Assembly: GCF_001544495.1 (NCBI RefSeq)
Contig: NZ_FCNZ02000003.1
Coordinates: 1-64,000, forward strand
Origin: Caballeronia telluris
Lineage (GTDB): Bacteria; Pseudomonadota; Gammaproteobacteria; Burkholderiales; Burkholderiaceae
Direction of reading: 5' to 3'
Length of the DNA: 64,000 nt
Below the pieces are notes generated by a model. The model was not told the DNA's origin, did no database searches, and saw only the letters and a program-made list of their open reading frames with translations. This document shows, piece after piece, positions 24,251 to 33,629 of the stretch. Numbering within the stretch: position 1 is the stretch's first letter; each line of letters starts with the position of its first letter. A program made the position numbers and the translations under genes.

Positions 24251-26452
24251 ATGCAACAAACTGACGGTACATCATCGATTGGCCTACACAAGGCAGTATT
24301 GAACGAAATCGACGATTTGCTTAGGCAGCTCAAGCCCGATGCGACTGCCCCGCGTGTTGCGAGCACGATGAAGCAGGTCGTCGATCTCGTCGCTCCAATT
24401 CATGACGATCTTGCGAAGCGCATAGAGGCCTTGCAACGGCACGCGCGCTGGGACACGTTCACGATTGCGTTTTATGGCGAAACGAACGCGGGCAAGTCGA
24501 CGATCATCGAAACGCTGCGTATCCTGCTGCAAGAGCGAACGAAGACGGAGGCGCGCTCCGCGTTTCGCGTGAAAGAGGCCGAGTTCGGCATCAGCGAAGC
24601 ATCGCTGGCGGCGCGTGCCGAGTCAATCGAGGTGAGCCGCGCGACGCTCGACGCGCAGCGCGAGCAAGTCGCCGAACGTAAAGCGCAACTCGACGCCGAT
24701 CGCGATGCGCTCCAACAGGAACTGAATGGGCTGCGTCTCGCGATTGAGGCGAAGAAGCGGGCCGCATCGTTGTGGCAAAAGCTCGTGTGGCTGTTCAGCA
24801 AGCTGCCGGAGCAACTCGAATTCGCGCGTACGGGGCAGCAGCAGCGCGAACTTGTGGTTGCGCACGAGGTGGAGCGCGCACGGCTCGATGCGCAGCTCGA
24901 CAACGCGCAAACGGCGCTTCAGTCGCTCGAAGCCCAGCAGGCGAAGGCGCATGCGATGCTCGACAGCCTCGTGCCGTTCGCGGACGGCCAGATTATCGGC
25001 ACGGGCCGCTCCGACTACACGCTCGACGCACACGGCTACGAATTCGATGCGAACGGTCAGCGGTTCGAACTGCTCGACGTGCCCGGCATCGAGGGCAAGG
25101 AAGCACGCGTCATTGACAGCATTCTTGGCGCGGTGAAGGCCGCACACGCGGTGTTCTATGTAACCGGCAAGCCTTCGGCACCGCAGACCGGCGACAAGGA
25201 CGGGCAAGGCACGCTCGAAAAGATTCGCGAGCATCTCGGCGATCAAACCGAAGTCTGGTCGATTTTCAACAAGCGCATCACGAATCCGATCCAGCTCGAA
25301 AAAGGGGATTTGCTGAACCAGGGCGAACGGGCGAGCCTTGCCGTGCTCGATGAGACGATGCGCGAGCATCTGGGCAACAACTATCAGCGTTACATCGCGT
25401 TGAGCGCGCAGCCTGCGTTTCTGGCGGCGGCCGATTGTCTTGTGCCGGGCTCGGACGCCGCGCGCGGCCGCGAGAAGTTCCTTGCGAAGGCGAGTCCCGC
25501 GGACGTGCTCGCGAGGTCAGGTTTCCAGTCGTTTCTCGACTGGCTGAGCCGAGGCATGGTGACCGATAGCGATGCGCGTATCCGTGCCTCGAACGTTCAT
25601 AAAGTGCGCAGCGCCGTGCGGACGGCAGCCGGCACGATCGCGCTGATCCAGCGTGACAAGGTCGCGCCACTTGCGGCGGACGTTCAGCGCGACTGGGCCC
25701 ACGTCAGCGAGCAGCTGGAACTCGCGGTGAGCGCGCTCGGCCCCGCGTTGCAAACGCATGCGGACGCCGCGATCCGGACGTTCGAAACGCGCGTGCGCGA
25801 GCAGATTTACGAGCGGATCAAGGACGGCATCGATAACGACGACGTGAAGGACGCGCTGAGTGCGGCGATGAGGCGCGAGCAGGCGAAGCTTGAATCGGCC
25901 CTGCCGACGCTGATGGAGAGGGAACTCGCGCGTTTCCAGCGGGACGTGAGCGATACGCTTGAACGCTTCCAGCGGCGCATCGAGGAACTACAGGATGCGT
26001 ATCGATCAATCGACACGCCGACACTCGGTAGCTTCGAATTGAACATGAAGTTCGATAGCGGCGTAAATTACATATCGCTAATTGCGGCGCTCGCAGGGGG
26101 GCTAATGATGATCTGGAATCCCGCCGGCTGGGTGTCGCTTGCCATCGGCGGAGTGACGCTTGTCGTGAGTATCGCGAAAGCAGTCTGGGGCTTCTTCGAC
26201 AGTGATTACAAGAAATCGCAGCAGCGCAAGGCCGCGAACGAGAACATCGGGCGCGTCGTCGGCCGCATGGAAGACGCGATGAAAAGCAGTTGCGACAAGG
26301 CGATGGAGAGCGTTAAGACGCGCATCGACGAGATTGCTGCCGAAGTCGAGCGATCGGTCAATCAGGTGGCGCAAATCAATTCAACGCTGATCCGCGTTAG
26401 CGCGAATCTCGCGCAATTGTCTACAACGATTTCCGAAACAGAGGCAGTGTAA
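24251..26452 (+). CDS. leoBC: Dynamin-like GTPase, LeoBC-type (733 aa), Eleos-like system
   Basis: The GTP-binding P-loop GETNAGKST is at about residue 77, with the G3 motif LLDVPGIEG at about 277. A long coiled coil (about 100-230) is inserted between them, with a hydrophobic segment (LIAALAGGLMMIWNPAGW, SLAIGGVTLVVSIAKAV) near 610-650 that could touch membrane, then more helices. This matches bacterial dynamin-like proteins. With the LeoA-like protein encoded next (TAATG overlap) it forms the two-gene arrangement described as the Eleos anti-phage system. ATG 24251 is used; GTG 24185 and ATG 24215 are alternatives. Confidence 0.75.
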   Translation: MQQTDGTSSIGLHKAVLNEIDDLLRQLKPDATAPRVASTMKQVVDLVAPIHDDLAKRIEALQRHARWDTFTIAFYGETNAGKSTIIETLRILLQERTKTEARSAFRVKEAEFGISEASLAARAESIEVSRATLDAQREQVAERKAQLDADRDALQQELNGLRLAIEAKKRAASLWQKLVWLFSKLPEQLEFARTGQQQRELVVAHEVERARLDAQLDNAQTALQSLEAQQAKAHAMLDSLVPFADGQIIGTGRSDYTLDAHGYEFDANGQRFELLDVPGIEGKEARVIDSILGAVKAAHAVFYVTGKPSAPQTGDKDGQGTLEKIREHLGDQTEVWSIFNKRITNPIQLEKGDLLNQGERASLAVLDETMREHLGNNYQRYIALSAQPAFLAAADCLVPGSDAARGREKFLAKASPADVLARSGFQSFLDWLSRGMVTDSDARIRASNVHKVRSAVRTAAGTIALIQRDKVAPLAADVQRDWAHVSEQLELAVSALGPALQTHADAAIRTFETRVREQIYERIKDGIDNDDVKDALSAAMRREQAKLESALPTLMERELARFQRDVSDTLERFQRRIEELQDAYRSIDTPTLGSFELNMKFDSGVNYISLIAALAGGLMMIWNPAGWVSLAIGGVTLVVSIAKAVWGFFDSDYKKSQQRKAANENIGRVVGRMEDAMKSSCDKAMESVKTRIDEIAAEVERSVNQVAQINSTLIRVSANLAQLSTTISETEAV

Positions 26453-28161
26453 TGGAACAGACACTCAAGTCTTTCAAGGAACGGCAGGCGGAAACGTTGA
26501 AGGTGCTCAGCGATCTGCGATCGTTCCTCGCGCAAGGCGAAGCGTTCGGTATCGACACCGACACGAACGTCAAGACGAAGCTCGACAATGCGATCCGCAG
26601 CATGGAGGAGGACAAGCTGCGCGTCGTGCTGATCGGCGGTTTTTCCGAAGGCAAGACGGCGATCGCGGCCGCGTGGCTCGAACGGCTCGACAAGTCGACA
26701 ATGAAAATCAGCCATGAGGAATCGTCGAATGCAGTGACGGTCTATGAGGCGAGCCCCGATTGCCTGTTGATCGACACGCCGGGTCTGTTCGGCTTCAAGG
26801 AGCAGTTCGACGCGCAAACCAATACGCTCGAAAAGTACAAGGAACTCACGCGCAAGTACGTGAGCGAGGCGCATCTCGTGGTCTACGTGATGGACCCGAC
26901 GAACCCGATCAAGGAGAGCCATCGAGACGATCTCACCTGGCTGTTCCGCTCGCTGAACTTGCTGCCGCGCACGGTCTTCGTGCTGAGCCGCTTCGACGCG
27001 GTCGCGGATGTCGAGGACGAGCACGAATATGCGAAGCTCTTCTCGATCAAAAAAGACAGCGTGGCGGGCCGCCTGCGCGATCTGATCGCGCTGACCGACG
27101 CGGAGGCCGCGGAGCTCGCCGTGGTGGCCGTCGCTGCCGATCCGTTCGAGATGGGCACCGAATACTGGCTTGCGGACCTCGAGCGTTTTCGCGCACTCTC
27201 GCGCATCGAGCTGCTTCAGCACGCGACGTCGGAAAAAGTTTCGGCGGCGGGAGGCATCGCGGCCGTCGTCGACGAAACGCGGCGCAGTATCGTGCGCGAC
27301 GTGCTTGGCAAGCAATTGCCTATTGCCGTCCATAACGATGACCGCATTGCGCAGGAAGTGAACCGCCTCGAAACGATGAACAACCAGTTACGCAAGCAAC
27401 TGATTTCATCCGATGCACGTATCAACGATGTGCGCATTGGTCTGCGCAGCTTTCTGACAGACTTCTTCACCGATCTGATCCTGCAGGCGCGTGGTCAGTC
27501 GATGGACACGTTCGCGGAATTCTTCGAGCGCAATATTGGTTCCGACGGGGTGGTGCTCAACGCGAATCTGCAAAACGCGTTCGATCAGCAGATGCGCTCG
27601 GTGAAATTCGAGGTCAGCAAGATGGCCGTCGGTTTCGACGCGGAGGTGAATCATTTCAACGCGAGCGTGCGTGCGTACGGTAAGCAGGGAATCGATTACG
27701 TAGTCAAGAGCGGCCTGATCAACAACACGTCGGTGCTGGCGGCGCGCGATGGTATTGTCGGTGTCGCGAAGGTGGTCGGTCTCGATCTCGGCAAGATGTT
27801 GAAGTTCAAGCCGTGGGGCGCCGTCAATCTCGCGAAGGGGCTTAACGGCCTGCTGTCGGCGTTCGGGCTCGCGCTCGAAATCTGGGACTCGGTGGAGCAG
27901 ATGAAGCGCGAACAGGCGTTTCGCAAAGTGCTCGACAAGATGGTCGAGAACTTTGAGAACCAGCGCGCGGAATTGCTGGGTTTGGTCGGCGGATCGCATT
28001 TCGAGGATCAGTTTTTCCCGGAACTCGTCGATTTGCGCGCCAACGTAACGGCGGTCGAGCAAAGCGTCGTAGTGGGACGCGAGAAGCGCGAGCAGTTCCA
28101 TCGCTGGCGCGATCAGGGCGAAGCGATCGATGCGGAGTTCCGGATGCTGGATGAAGTTTGA
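26452..28161 (+). CDS. leoA: LeoA-like dynamin GTPase (569 aa), Eleos-like system
   Basis: The P-loop is IGGFSEGKTAIAAAW (about residue 62), the G3 motif IDTPGLFGF (about 108), the G4-like region LSRFDAVADVEDEHEY (about 180) and helical bundles to the C-terminus. Overall it agrees closely with LeoA of enterotoxigenic E. coli as I remember it, a dynamin-like protein tied to membrane vesicles and later to phage defence. Its start codon shares one base with the stop of leoBC, so both proteins are made together. The products probably act at the membrane as a hetero-oligomer. Assignment to Eleos rests on recall and gene order. Confidence 0.8.
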   Translation: MEQTLKSFKERQAETLKVLSDLRSFLAQGEAFGIDTDTNVKTKLDNAIRSMEEDKLRVVLIGGFSEGKTAIAAAWLERLDKSTMKISHEESSNAVTVYEASPDCLLIDTPGLFGFKEQFDAQTNTLEKYKELTRKYVSEAHLVVYVMDPTNPIKESHRDDLTWLFRSLNLLPRTVFVLSRFDAVADVEDEHEYAKLFSIKKDSVAGRLRDLIALTDAEAAELAVVAVAADPFEMGTEYWLADLERFRALSRIELLQHATSEKVSAAGGIAAVVDETRRSIVRDVLGKQLPIAVHNDDRIAQEVNRLETMNNQLRKQLISSDARINDVRIGLRSFLTDFFTDLILQARGQSMDTFAEFFERNIGSDGVVLNANLQNAFDQQMRSVKFEVSKMAVGFDAEVNHFNASVRAYGKQGIDYVVKSGLINNTSVLAARDGIVGVAKVVGLDLGKMLKFKPWGAVNLAKGLNGLLSAFGLALEIWDSVEQMKREQAFRKVLDKMVENFENQRAELLGLVGGSHFEDQFFPELVDLRANVTAVEQSVVVGREKREQFHRWRDQGEAIDAEFRMLDEV

Positions 28162-28394
28162 TCAGGCCTTGCGTTAATTCCACGGTCCGCCGCTGGTCAT
28201 GCCGCCCGCAGTCTGGGCGGTGTGCGATTCCCGTACGTTGCCCGTCGTTCTGTTCAGCGTTCGGAAAAGTAGTATCTCAAGCCGCTTGCCAGATTGGCCG
28301 TTTTTTGCACCTACACTTTAGACTGACCCAAGAAGCGCTCGTGCGAGTAACACTGCATTGCGTGAATTCTCTTCAATGCGACGCACCGCATGAC
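28162..28394. other. Short intergenic region after leoA
   Basis: No gene seen. It separates leoA from the C-terminal end of the convergent WYL remnant. Confidence 0.4.
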
Positions 28395-28970
28395 TCAGGC
28401 TGTCGTGCCGTAGCGCTTTGCCAACGCGCCCCCGTCGCGCGCAAACTCATCCCGAAGCGTGGTTGGCGCCAGGATTTCCGCCGCAGGGCCAAGCGAGCGA
28501 AGCCACCGTCGCAGTTTCACGCTGGGGACCACCGTCCCGATCACCTTCATGCGACCATCGGAAAGCCGCTCAAACGTTTAGTCTTTCGACATACGCCGCT
28601 CTTTCAGTCGCTTCGCCTCTATCGGTTCCAGCGCAAGCTCCAGTACAACTGGGGCCTCCGGGCAAAAACTCGAAAACCTGATCGTTTGTAATCGTGTCAT
28701 GCAGCCGGAAATCGCGCGGATACGCAGACTTATCCCCGGAATCGACCGCCGAAATGATTCGGTCCAGCCTGAACAAAGTTCTAAGCCAATTGGGCTTGCC
28801 TTCGTCGTCGGGCCTTGGCGGGTGTTCCGCACTCTGGGCGATCATGTACATGAGTCCGGCTGACTCGACCAGCGCGAGCGGCCAAAGTCGCCGCAGCTTG
28901 AAGTCGTCCGTCTTCTCCTCCCTATAGGCTTGGCGATATCGCACATGCAGTGCGCGCTATTCGGATGCGT
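28395..28970 (-). pseudogene. WYL-domain regulator copy 3, N-terminally truncated and broken
   Basis: Read from about 28970 down, the minus strand gives ALHVRYRQAYREEKTDDFKL then LRRLWPLALVESAGLMYMIA and LFRLDRI, a WYL domain. A frameshift near 28640-28660 leads to LELALEPIEAKRLKERRMSK, and then an in-frame TAA (where CAA would fit) precedes [17 protein letters not shown] and the WCX end [18 protein letters not shown], stopping at 28395-28397. The winged-helix N-terminus is missing; an in-frame stop lies just upstream. This copy is from a different WYL subfamily than copies 1 and 2. It is clearly inactive. Confidence 0.75.
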
Positions 28971-29051
28971 GGGCTGGGACCAGAACCGGAACCTCAGGGC
29001 ACTTCGGTCGTTTACTCAACACGGCCGACACAACTCAGACGGAGCAACGAG

Positions 29052-29843
29052 ATGTCTTTTAGTGTTACCGATGACACGGCAGCTCTCACAGCGGCGATCA
29101 ATGGTTTCAACGCGGCGTACCATGTGGATTACTTCACGGTCCGTACCAAGGCAGTAGACTATCTCTCGGAGCCGCCATCTACCGTGTCCGCAAGCCGGTT
29201 GGCACTCGCTCTCATAAAGGTGTTGGAAAGCTGGGGCACAGGTAAGCGCGGCGCACCGGCTTGTCGCCCAGTGGATTCTGCAACAGAGGCGCTATGCAAT
29301 CCGGCGATCCACCAGAAACTGACGAATCTGGCGAATAGCTTTGAATTTCTATCCGTGGCCAATGGCACACGAAGCCTCAAGGTCGACTCCCCATTCGAGA
29401 CCGTCGATGAGTTTGATGGTTGCCTGATTGAAAGCCTGAATGAACTAGCGGCCGGCTTGCTGGTGGGTAACACGAATGTAACCTATCCCATGAAAGCCTT
29501 GCTGCTGATTACCGGGCTGATGCCCGCGTACGATAGTCAGGTGAGGGGCGGCTTGGCCGTCGCTGGCGTGTCCGGCGTTAATAGGACGCGCTATCTCCTA
29601 CCGGTTCAAGACTGCCCGGACGCCAAGAAAATTTGCGTCTTGCCGTTTTATATCGGTGATTGTATTTCTCGTACGCTCCCCATCCTCAACAAGGCTATCG
29701 AGAACAGCAGCTATCCCATGCTGAAAGGTCAGCATGGCCGCCTATTTGACGTACTACTTTTTGTGCAACGCAACCTCACATCGGAGGCGGCCCTAATTAG
29801 CTTCTCCGCAGCACAATCTTCTCGGCGGTGGTACGCGATTTAA
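29052..29843 (+). CDS. Hypothetical protein (263 aa)
   Basis: ATG 29052 follows GGAG at 29041-29044. The product (MSFSVTDDTAALTAAINGFN...) is mostly helical and soluble, with a hydrophobic central helix (PMKALLLITGLMPAY) and no membrane topology. I do not recognise it. It stands alone between the broken WYL gene and the end of the helicase operon; no palindrome lies upstream. It could be a leftover cargo gene or a short defence gene of unknown kind. Confidence 0.65.
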   Translation: MSFSVTDDTAALTAAINGFNAAYHVDYFTVRTKAVDYLSEPPSTVSASRLALALIKVLESWGTGKRGAPACRPVDSATEALCNPAIHQKLTNLANSFEFLSVANGTRSLKVDSPFETVDEFDGCLIESLNELAAGLLVGNTNVTYPMKALLLITGLMPAYDSQVRGGLAVAGVSGVNRTRYLLPVQDCPDAKKICVLPFYIGDCISRTLPILNKAIENSSYPMLKGQHGRLFDVLLFVQRNLTSEAALISFSAAQSSRRWYAI

Positions 29844-30209
29844 AGTCCGAGACCCGCACAAAAGCCTCGGGCCATGGGTTGTCGCGGTTGTAACCGTCCA
29901 ATTCCCGACGTGGCACGACCGGCTTCTAAAGCCAGGTTGAGCGTACCGGTCGTCGGGCACCTGTCGGAACAGAAGCCGTCGTTCAAGCGGCTGTCCCGGC
30001 GAATCCACGAGGAATTACTCTTGGCTAGCTACCTGCCTCACGCGGATGTCGCTGCGCGACCCGTTGCAGCTAGTCGCGCGGTCAGGGGGTAACGGCAGGT
30101 ACCCGCCGGCGCATACCTGACATTCGCACGCCGAAACGAGCGAGCGCCACGTTTCACGAATAACGTGAGCACGTGCGCTAACCGCGTCTCGACCAAGGCG
30201 CGTCGAGCT
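29844..30209. other. Non-coding stretch
   Basis: About 370 bp without a supported gene; a 72-codon plus-strand frame (29874-30092) has no start signal and no resemblance to known proteins. Confidence 0.4.
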
Positions 30210-33200
30210 TTATTTCTCCGCACCAGGCAATTGATCGTCGTGCGACGCGAATGGATTGATATCGAACGTCCCGTTCGCATCGTCCTCGTGCGCGGAGAAC
30301 GACTTGGTCACCATGATCGCGGTGTCGTCGGCGGGAATCTCGATCGGATCGGAGGCCGCATGCAGGTAGTTCAGCGGCGCGAGGTCGATCATCAGCTTGC
30401 GCTGGATCTCGGCAATTTCCGCGGCGTCGAATTCGCGGCACAACAGATTTTCGAGCAGTTCCTGTTGACGCGGCTGGCCGAACGCGAGCCGGTACAGCGA
30501 GAGGATTTTCAGCAATTCGTCGAGGCGCGTGGCTTCGCGGCTCATCGGCAAGTACGGTACGAATCGCTCGATGCGAGCCTGCCCGACCGGCATGTGCCAG
30601 TATGGTACTAGGTCGCTTGAGCGTGCGTTTGCCGCGAGGCGGCGCGCGGATTTCGCGTGCCCGAACCATGCGGCCCACACATCGCCGCCATCCGCAGCAA
30701 CCGGCGTATTGGCGATGTACTCGGCGACGCGGCGACGCACCACCAGGGATTTGTAGCGGTTCACGCGTCCTTCGCGCTGCTCCAGGTCGATTGGATTCGC
30801 TGGCAGATTCCAGTGGACAACGCGCGAGCAATACCAGTGGAAGTCCAGCCCCTCCTGACCAATCGACGTGGAGTTCAGCATGAACGGCCAGAACGGCGAG
30901 TTGAATGCATCGCGCACGTTGCTTATCCGCTCGACAGCCTGCTGGTCGGTGCTGCGCTGATTGCTGATCGAAACCGCATAGTGGCAGCGGAACCGGACTG
31001 CGGCGCCATTGATGCGCTGGACCTGCGCCGTCACGCTGCCCGCGCGCAAACGTGTTGTTTCGTTGAGCCGGGCCATCGCTTCAGCCGCGTCGAGACCACT
31101 CGAGTGGAGCAGATGCAGGTATTCGTCGAACATCGCCTGAACATTGCCGCTCACGCAGTAATCCAGCGCGGCCATCCAGAACGGGATTTGCCGGTCGCGT
31201 CGGCTCTTCTTCAGGATGCGCCGTCCTTCCGGGTTGTTAAACACCTGAACGAAGTCGATTGCGCCGACGCCCGCGCGCCGTGCCAACTCGCGGTCGCCCT
31301 TGCTCCATATGCGCTCGAGGCTGGTCAGCACACTCACGGCAGGTCCGGCGATTGCCAGTTTCGCAAGAAAGCAGGGCAGATCGTCGGGCATCGGGCCGAG
31401 ATCGAGCGCCGGCTCGTCGAGCCGCCCACGCAAGATGTCGATAACGTCGCGCCGGCCGGACGCGTCAGCCGACTGGCCCGCATTACACCGGAAGTCATCG
31501 AGCCACTGCTCGCACGCGGCGCGTGGCGACAGTACGTTGCGGCCGGCATCTGCACCGGTGGAGTCGGTCCAGTCGAGCAAGAACGGCGCGAGCGCATACC
31601 ACAGATCGGGATGACGCGGCGCGGGTCCGGCGAAGCGTTGCAGTCGTTGCAAACCGTCCGCCAGAAGATTCTTCATTTCGTTGACGAGTGTCTCCGAACT
31701 CTTGCCCAAAGCCTCGTCGCGCACCGGCGCGAGATCGCAGAGCGTCCTCGACGGATAGACGAAGCCCCAAGGCGCGAGCGTCTTCGGGTTGTCGAAGCGG
31801 ATGATGTCACCGGTCGGTCGATCCTCGAAATACTTGGCATTGTCTCCCGCAGCGCGCAGCAGACGACGTTCGGCCTCATAGGAAATGAGACCGCTCAGCG
31901 CTCGCGGCGCGAGTAGCAAGCTTGAGAACAGCAGCGTTTTTGTGAACTGTGCATTGGTGGCGAACGATCCTTCGTGGTTGTAGTAAGGTCGGCTCGGAGG
32001 AATCCACAGCAGCATTTCGGCGCCGTTTCCGAACACAGCTCTCGTCACTTCGCGCAACCTGGCGTGCGGCGCGTCTTTATCCAGCTTGACTGCATAGGCG
32101 TCCAGCCTGTCGCGCGGGATCCATGCCGCTTTGGCCCGGCTCAGCGCGGCTTTCACTTCAGGAACGTTTTTGTGCGACTCGATGTACGTGCGCAGCTTGT
32201 AATCGCCAAGAAACGACAGCGGCCACGGCGCCGATTTATAGAACTCCATCAACGGCAAGTGATGGATGGTCGGCTGCACGTCGTGCAGAACCTGACCGAC
32301 CTTGTCGAAAGCAACGAACGCGTCGATCTCGGTGCGAGTGAACGTCGAGCTGCACGGCAGATGCCTCGCGTGCGTCACGTTCTCTACACCGCACCCGATC
32401 GATGCACGTTCGGTCCGGCATATGTAAGGGCGCAGCGCGGACTCGACAGCATTCTTCGGCTGCCCGTCGAGGTCGGCGGGCCGTACCGACGGATCGCGCA
32501 GGAGCAGGATCTCCTTGAGCAGTGCTTCGCGCGCCTTCGTGTACCTTTCCCATGGCGCGGTTTCGCCGCTCGCGATGAAACGCAGCAGGTGCTGGAGCTG
32601 CTCGGCGTGTGCATCTTCTTCGTCGTCGATATGTGTGAGCGCCTTATACGGCGTGGCCGACAGGAGCAGGATCTTGCCGGCGCCCTCGCGTGTCTCATCG
32701 AACACCTTGTGGGCGATGATGCCGTCCTCACTGTCGTCGTTGCGGCCGAGCAGCTCCTTGAAACGCTGAAACTCGTCAAGGATGAACAGATCGGCTTCGA
32801 GATTGCCCGCGCACGCGTGCATGAACCGCAGACGCAACTCGGTGAGGATGCGGTTGAATGCCTGTGGACAAGCTGCTTTGTTGCACGCATACAGCGTCGC
32901 GCAGCCGCGCAGTAGTTCGAACCAGTCGCCATATGGCACGTGCGCCTTGTTGAGCTCGGCGAGGTCGTCGCGCGCTAGCGGTGCTGCGCCGTTCAACGAC
33001 GCATGAAACGCGTCACGCACGCTGCGCACGATACCGCCCTCACGCGGCCAGCCGTCGTCATTGGGCCTCCACGAATCGCCCACTTCCTGCCGGAAGAAGT
33101 CCTCCAGCGCGCCGAGGTCCGAGCCGCAGAGCTGCGGATGCTCGGCCAGCGCACGGAAAATGATGTAGCGTTCCTTGGCATTGCCCTTGCCTCGACGCTT

Positions 33201-33629
33201 CACTCCGAACGACGTCGCCGGCGTTAGCGTACACACCTCGATCAGCTTGCCGCGACCATCGTGATCGCGCGCGACGCCGAGTTCGGCGAGTCGCCAGAAA
33301 GTTGGAGCCTGCACGTAGGTGGCCGCGTCCTTGTCCGGGAAAATAGCGAGCTTTCGGCGGTTTTCGTTGGCAAGCGTCTGATTTGAGCAGATGTAAGTCA
33401 CGCGCAGCGGCCTCGCGGGCTCGTCGCCATGCATCGTCAGATGGCGCAGCAGCATCCTGGCGATCACACCGCGCGCAACCACCGTCTTGCCGAGCCCGAC
33501 CTCGTCGGCCACCAGCAAGCGGTTCTGCTGTGCTTTGTCGAAGCGTTGCATTACCGCATCGACCGTCGCCCGCTGGAAATCGGTGAGCTTGGCGAAAGAG
33601 GCTGCGATCAATTCCCGTTTCCTGCTCAT
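30210..33629 (-). CDS. SF2 helicase (1139 aa), probable Azaca ZacC
   Basis: The start at 33629 overlaps the previous stop (ATGA). SF2 motifs are clear: Walker A ADEVGLGKTVVARG (about residue 40), a DEAH-like box LFILDEFQRF (about 270), motif III LLLSATPYKA (about 310) and motif VI DLEQREGRVNRY (about 980). A large insertion between the two helicase lobes is typical of SNF2-like or ERCC3-like defence helicases. The operon order DUF6361, phospholipase-D-like nuclease, helicase matches the Azaca anti-phage system (zacA, zacB, zacC) as I remember it. I could not check the family models. Confidence 0.75.
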   Translation of the reverse strand: MSRKRELIAASFAKLTDFQRATVDAVMQRFDKAQQNRLLVADEVGLGKTVVARGVIARMLLRHLTMHGDEPARPLRVTYICSNQTLANENRRKLAIFPDKDAATYVQAPTFWRLAELGVARDHDGRGKLIEVCTLTPATSFGVKRRGKGNAKERYIIFRALAEHPQLCGSDLGALEDFFRQEVGDSWRPNDDGWPREGGIVRSVRDAFHASLNGAAPLARDDLAELNKAHVPYGDWFELLRGCATLYACNKAACPQAFNRILTELRLRFMHACAGNLEADLFILDEFQRFKELLGRNDDSEDGIIAHKVFDETREGAGKILLLSATPYKALTHIDDEEDAHAEQLQHLLRFIASGETAPWERYTKAREALLKEILLLRDPSVRPADLDGQPKNAVESALRPYICRTERASIGCGVENVTHARHLPCSSTFTRTEIDAFVAFDKVGQVLHDVQPTIHHLPLMEFYKSAPWPLSFLGDYKLRTYIESHKNVPEVKAALSRAKAAWIPRDRLDAYAVKLDKDAPHARLREVTRAVFGNGAEMLLWIPPSRPYYNHEGSFATNAQFTKTLLFSSLLLAPRALSGLISYEAERRLLRAAGDNAKYFEDRPTGDIIRFDNPKTLAPWGFVYPSRTLCDLAPVRDEALGKSSETLVNEMKNLLADGLQRLQRFAGPAPRHPDLWYALAPFLLDWTDSTGADAGRNVLSPRAACEQWLDDFRCNAGQSADASGRRDVIDILRGRLDEPALDLGPMPDDLPCFLAKLAIAGPAVSVLTSLERIWSKGDRELARRAGVGAIDFVQVFNNPEGRRILKKSRRDRQIPFWMAALDYCVSGNVQAMFDEYLHLLHSSGLDAAEAMARLNETTRLRAGSVTAQVQRINGAAVRFRCHYAVSISNQRSTDQQAVERISNVRDAFNSPFWPFMLNSTSIGQEGLDFHWYCSRVVHWNLPANPIDLEQREGRVNRYKSLVVRRRVAEYIANTPVAADGGDVWAAWFGHAKSARRLAANARSSDLVPYWHMPVGQARIERFVPYLPMSREATRLDELLKILSLYRLAFGQPRQQELLENLLCREFDAAEIAEIQRKLMIDLAPLNYLHAASDPIEIPADDTAIMVTKSFSAHEDDANGTFDINPFASHDDQLPGAEK

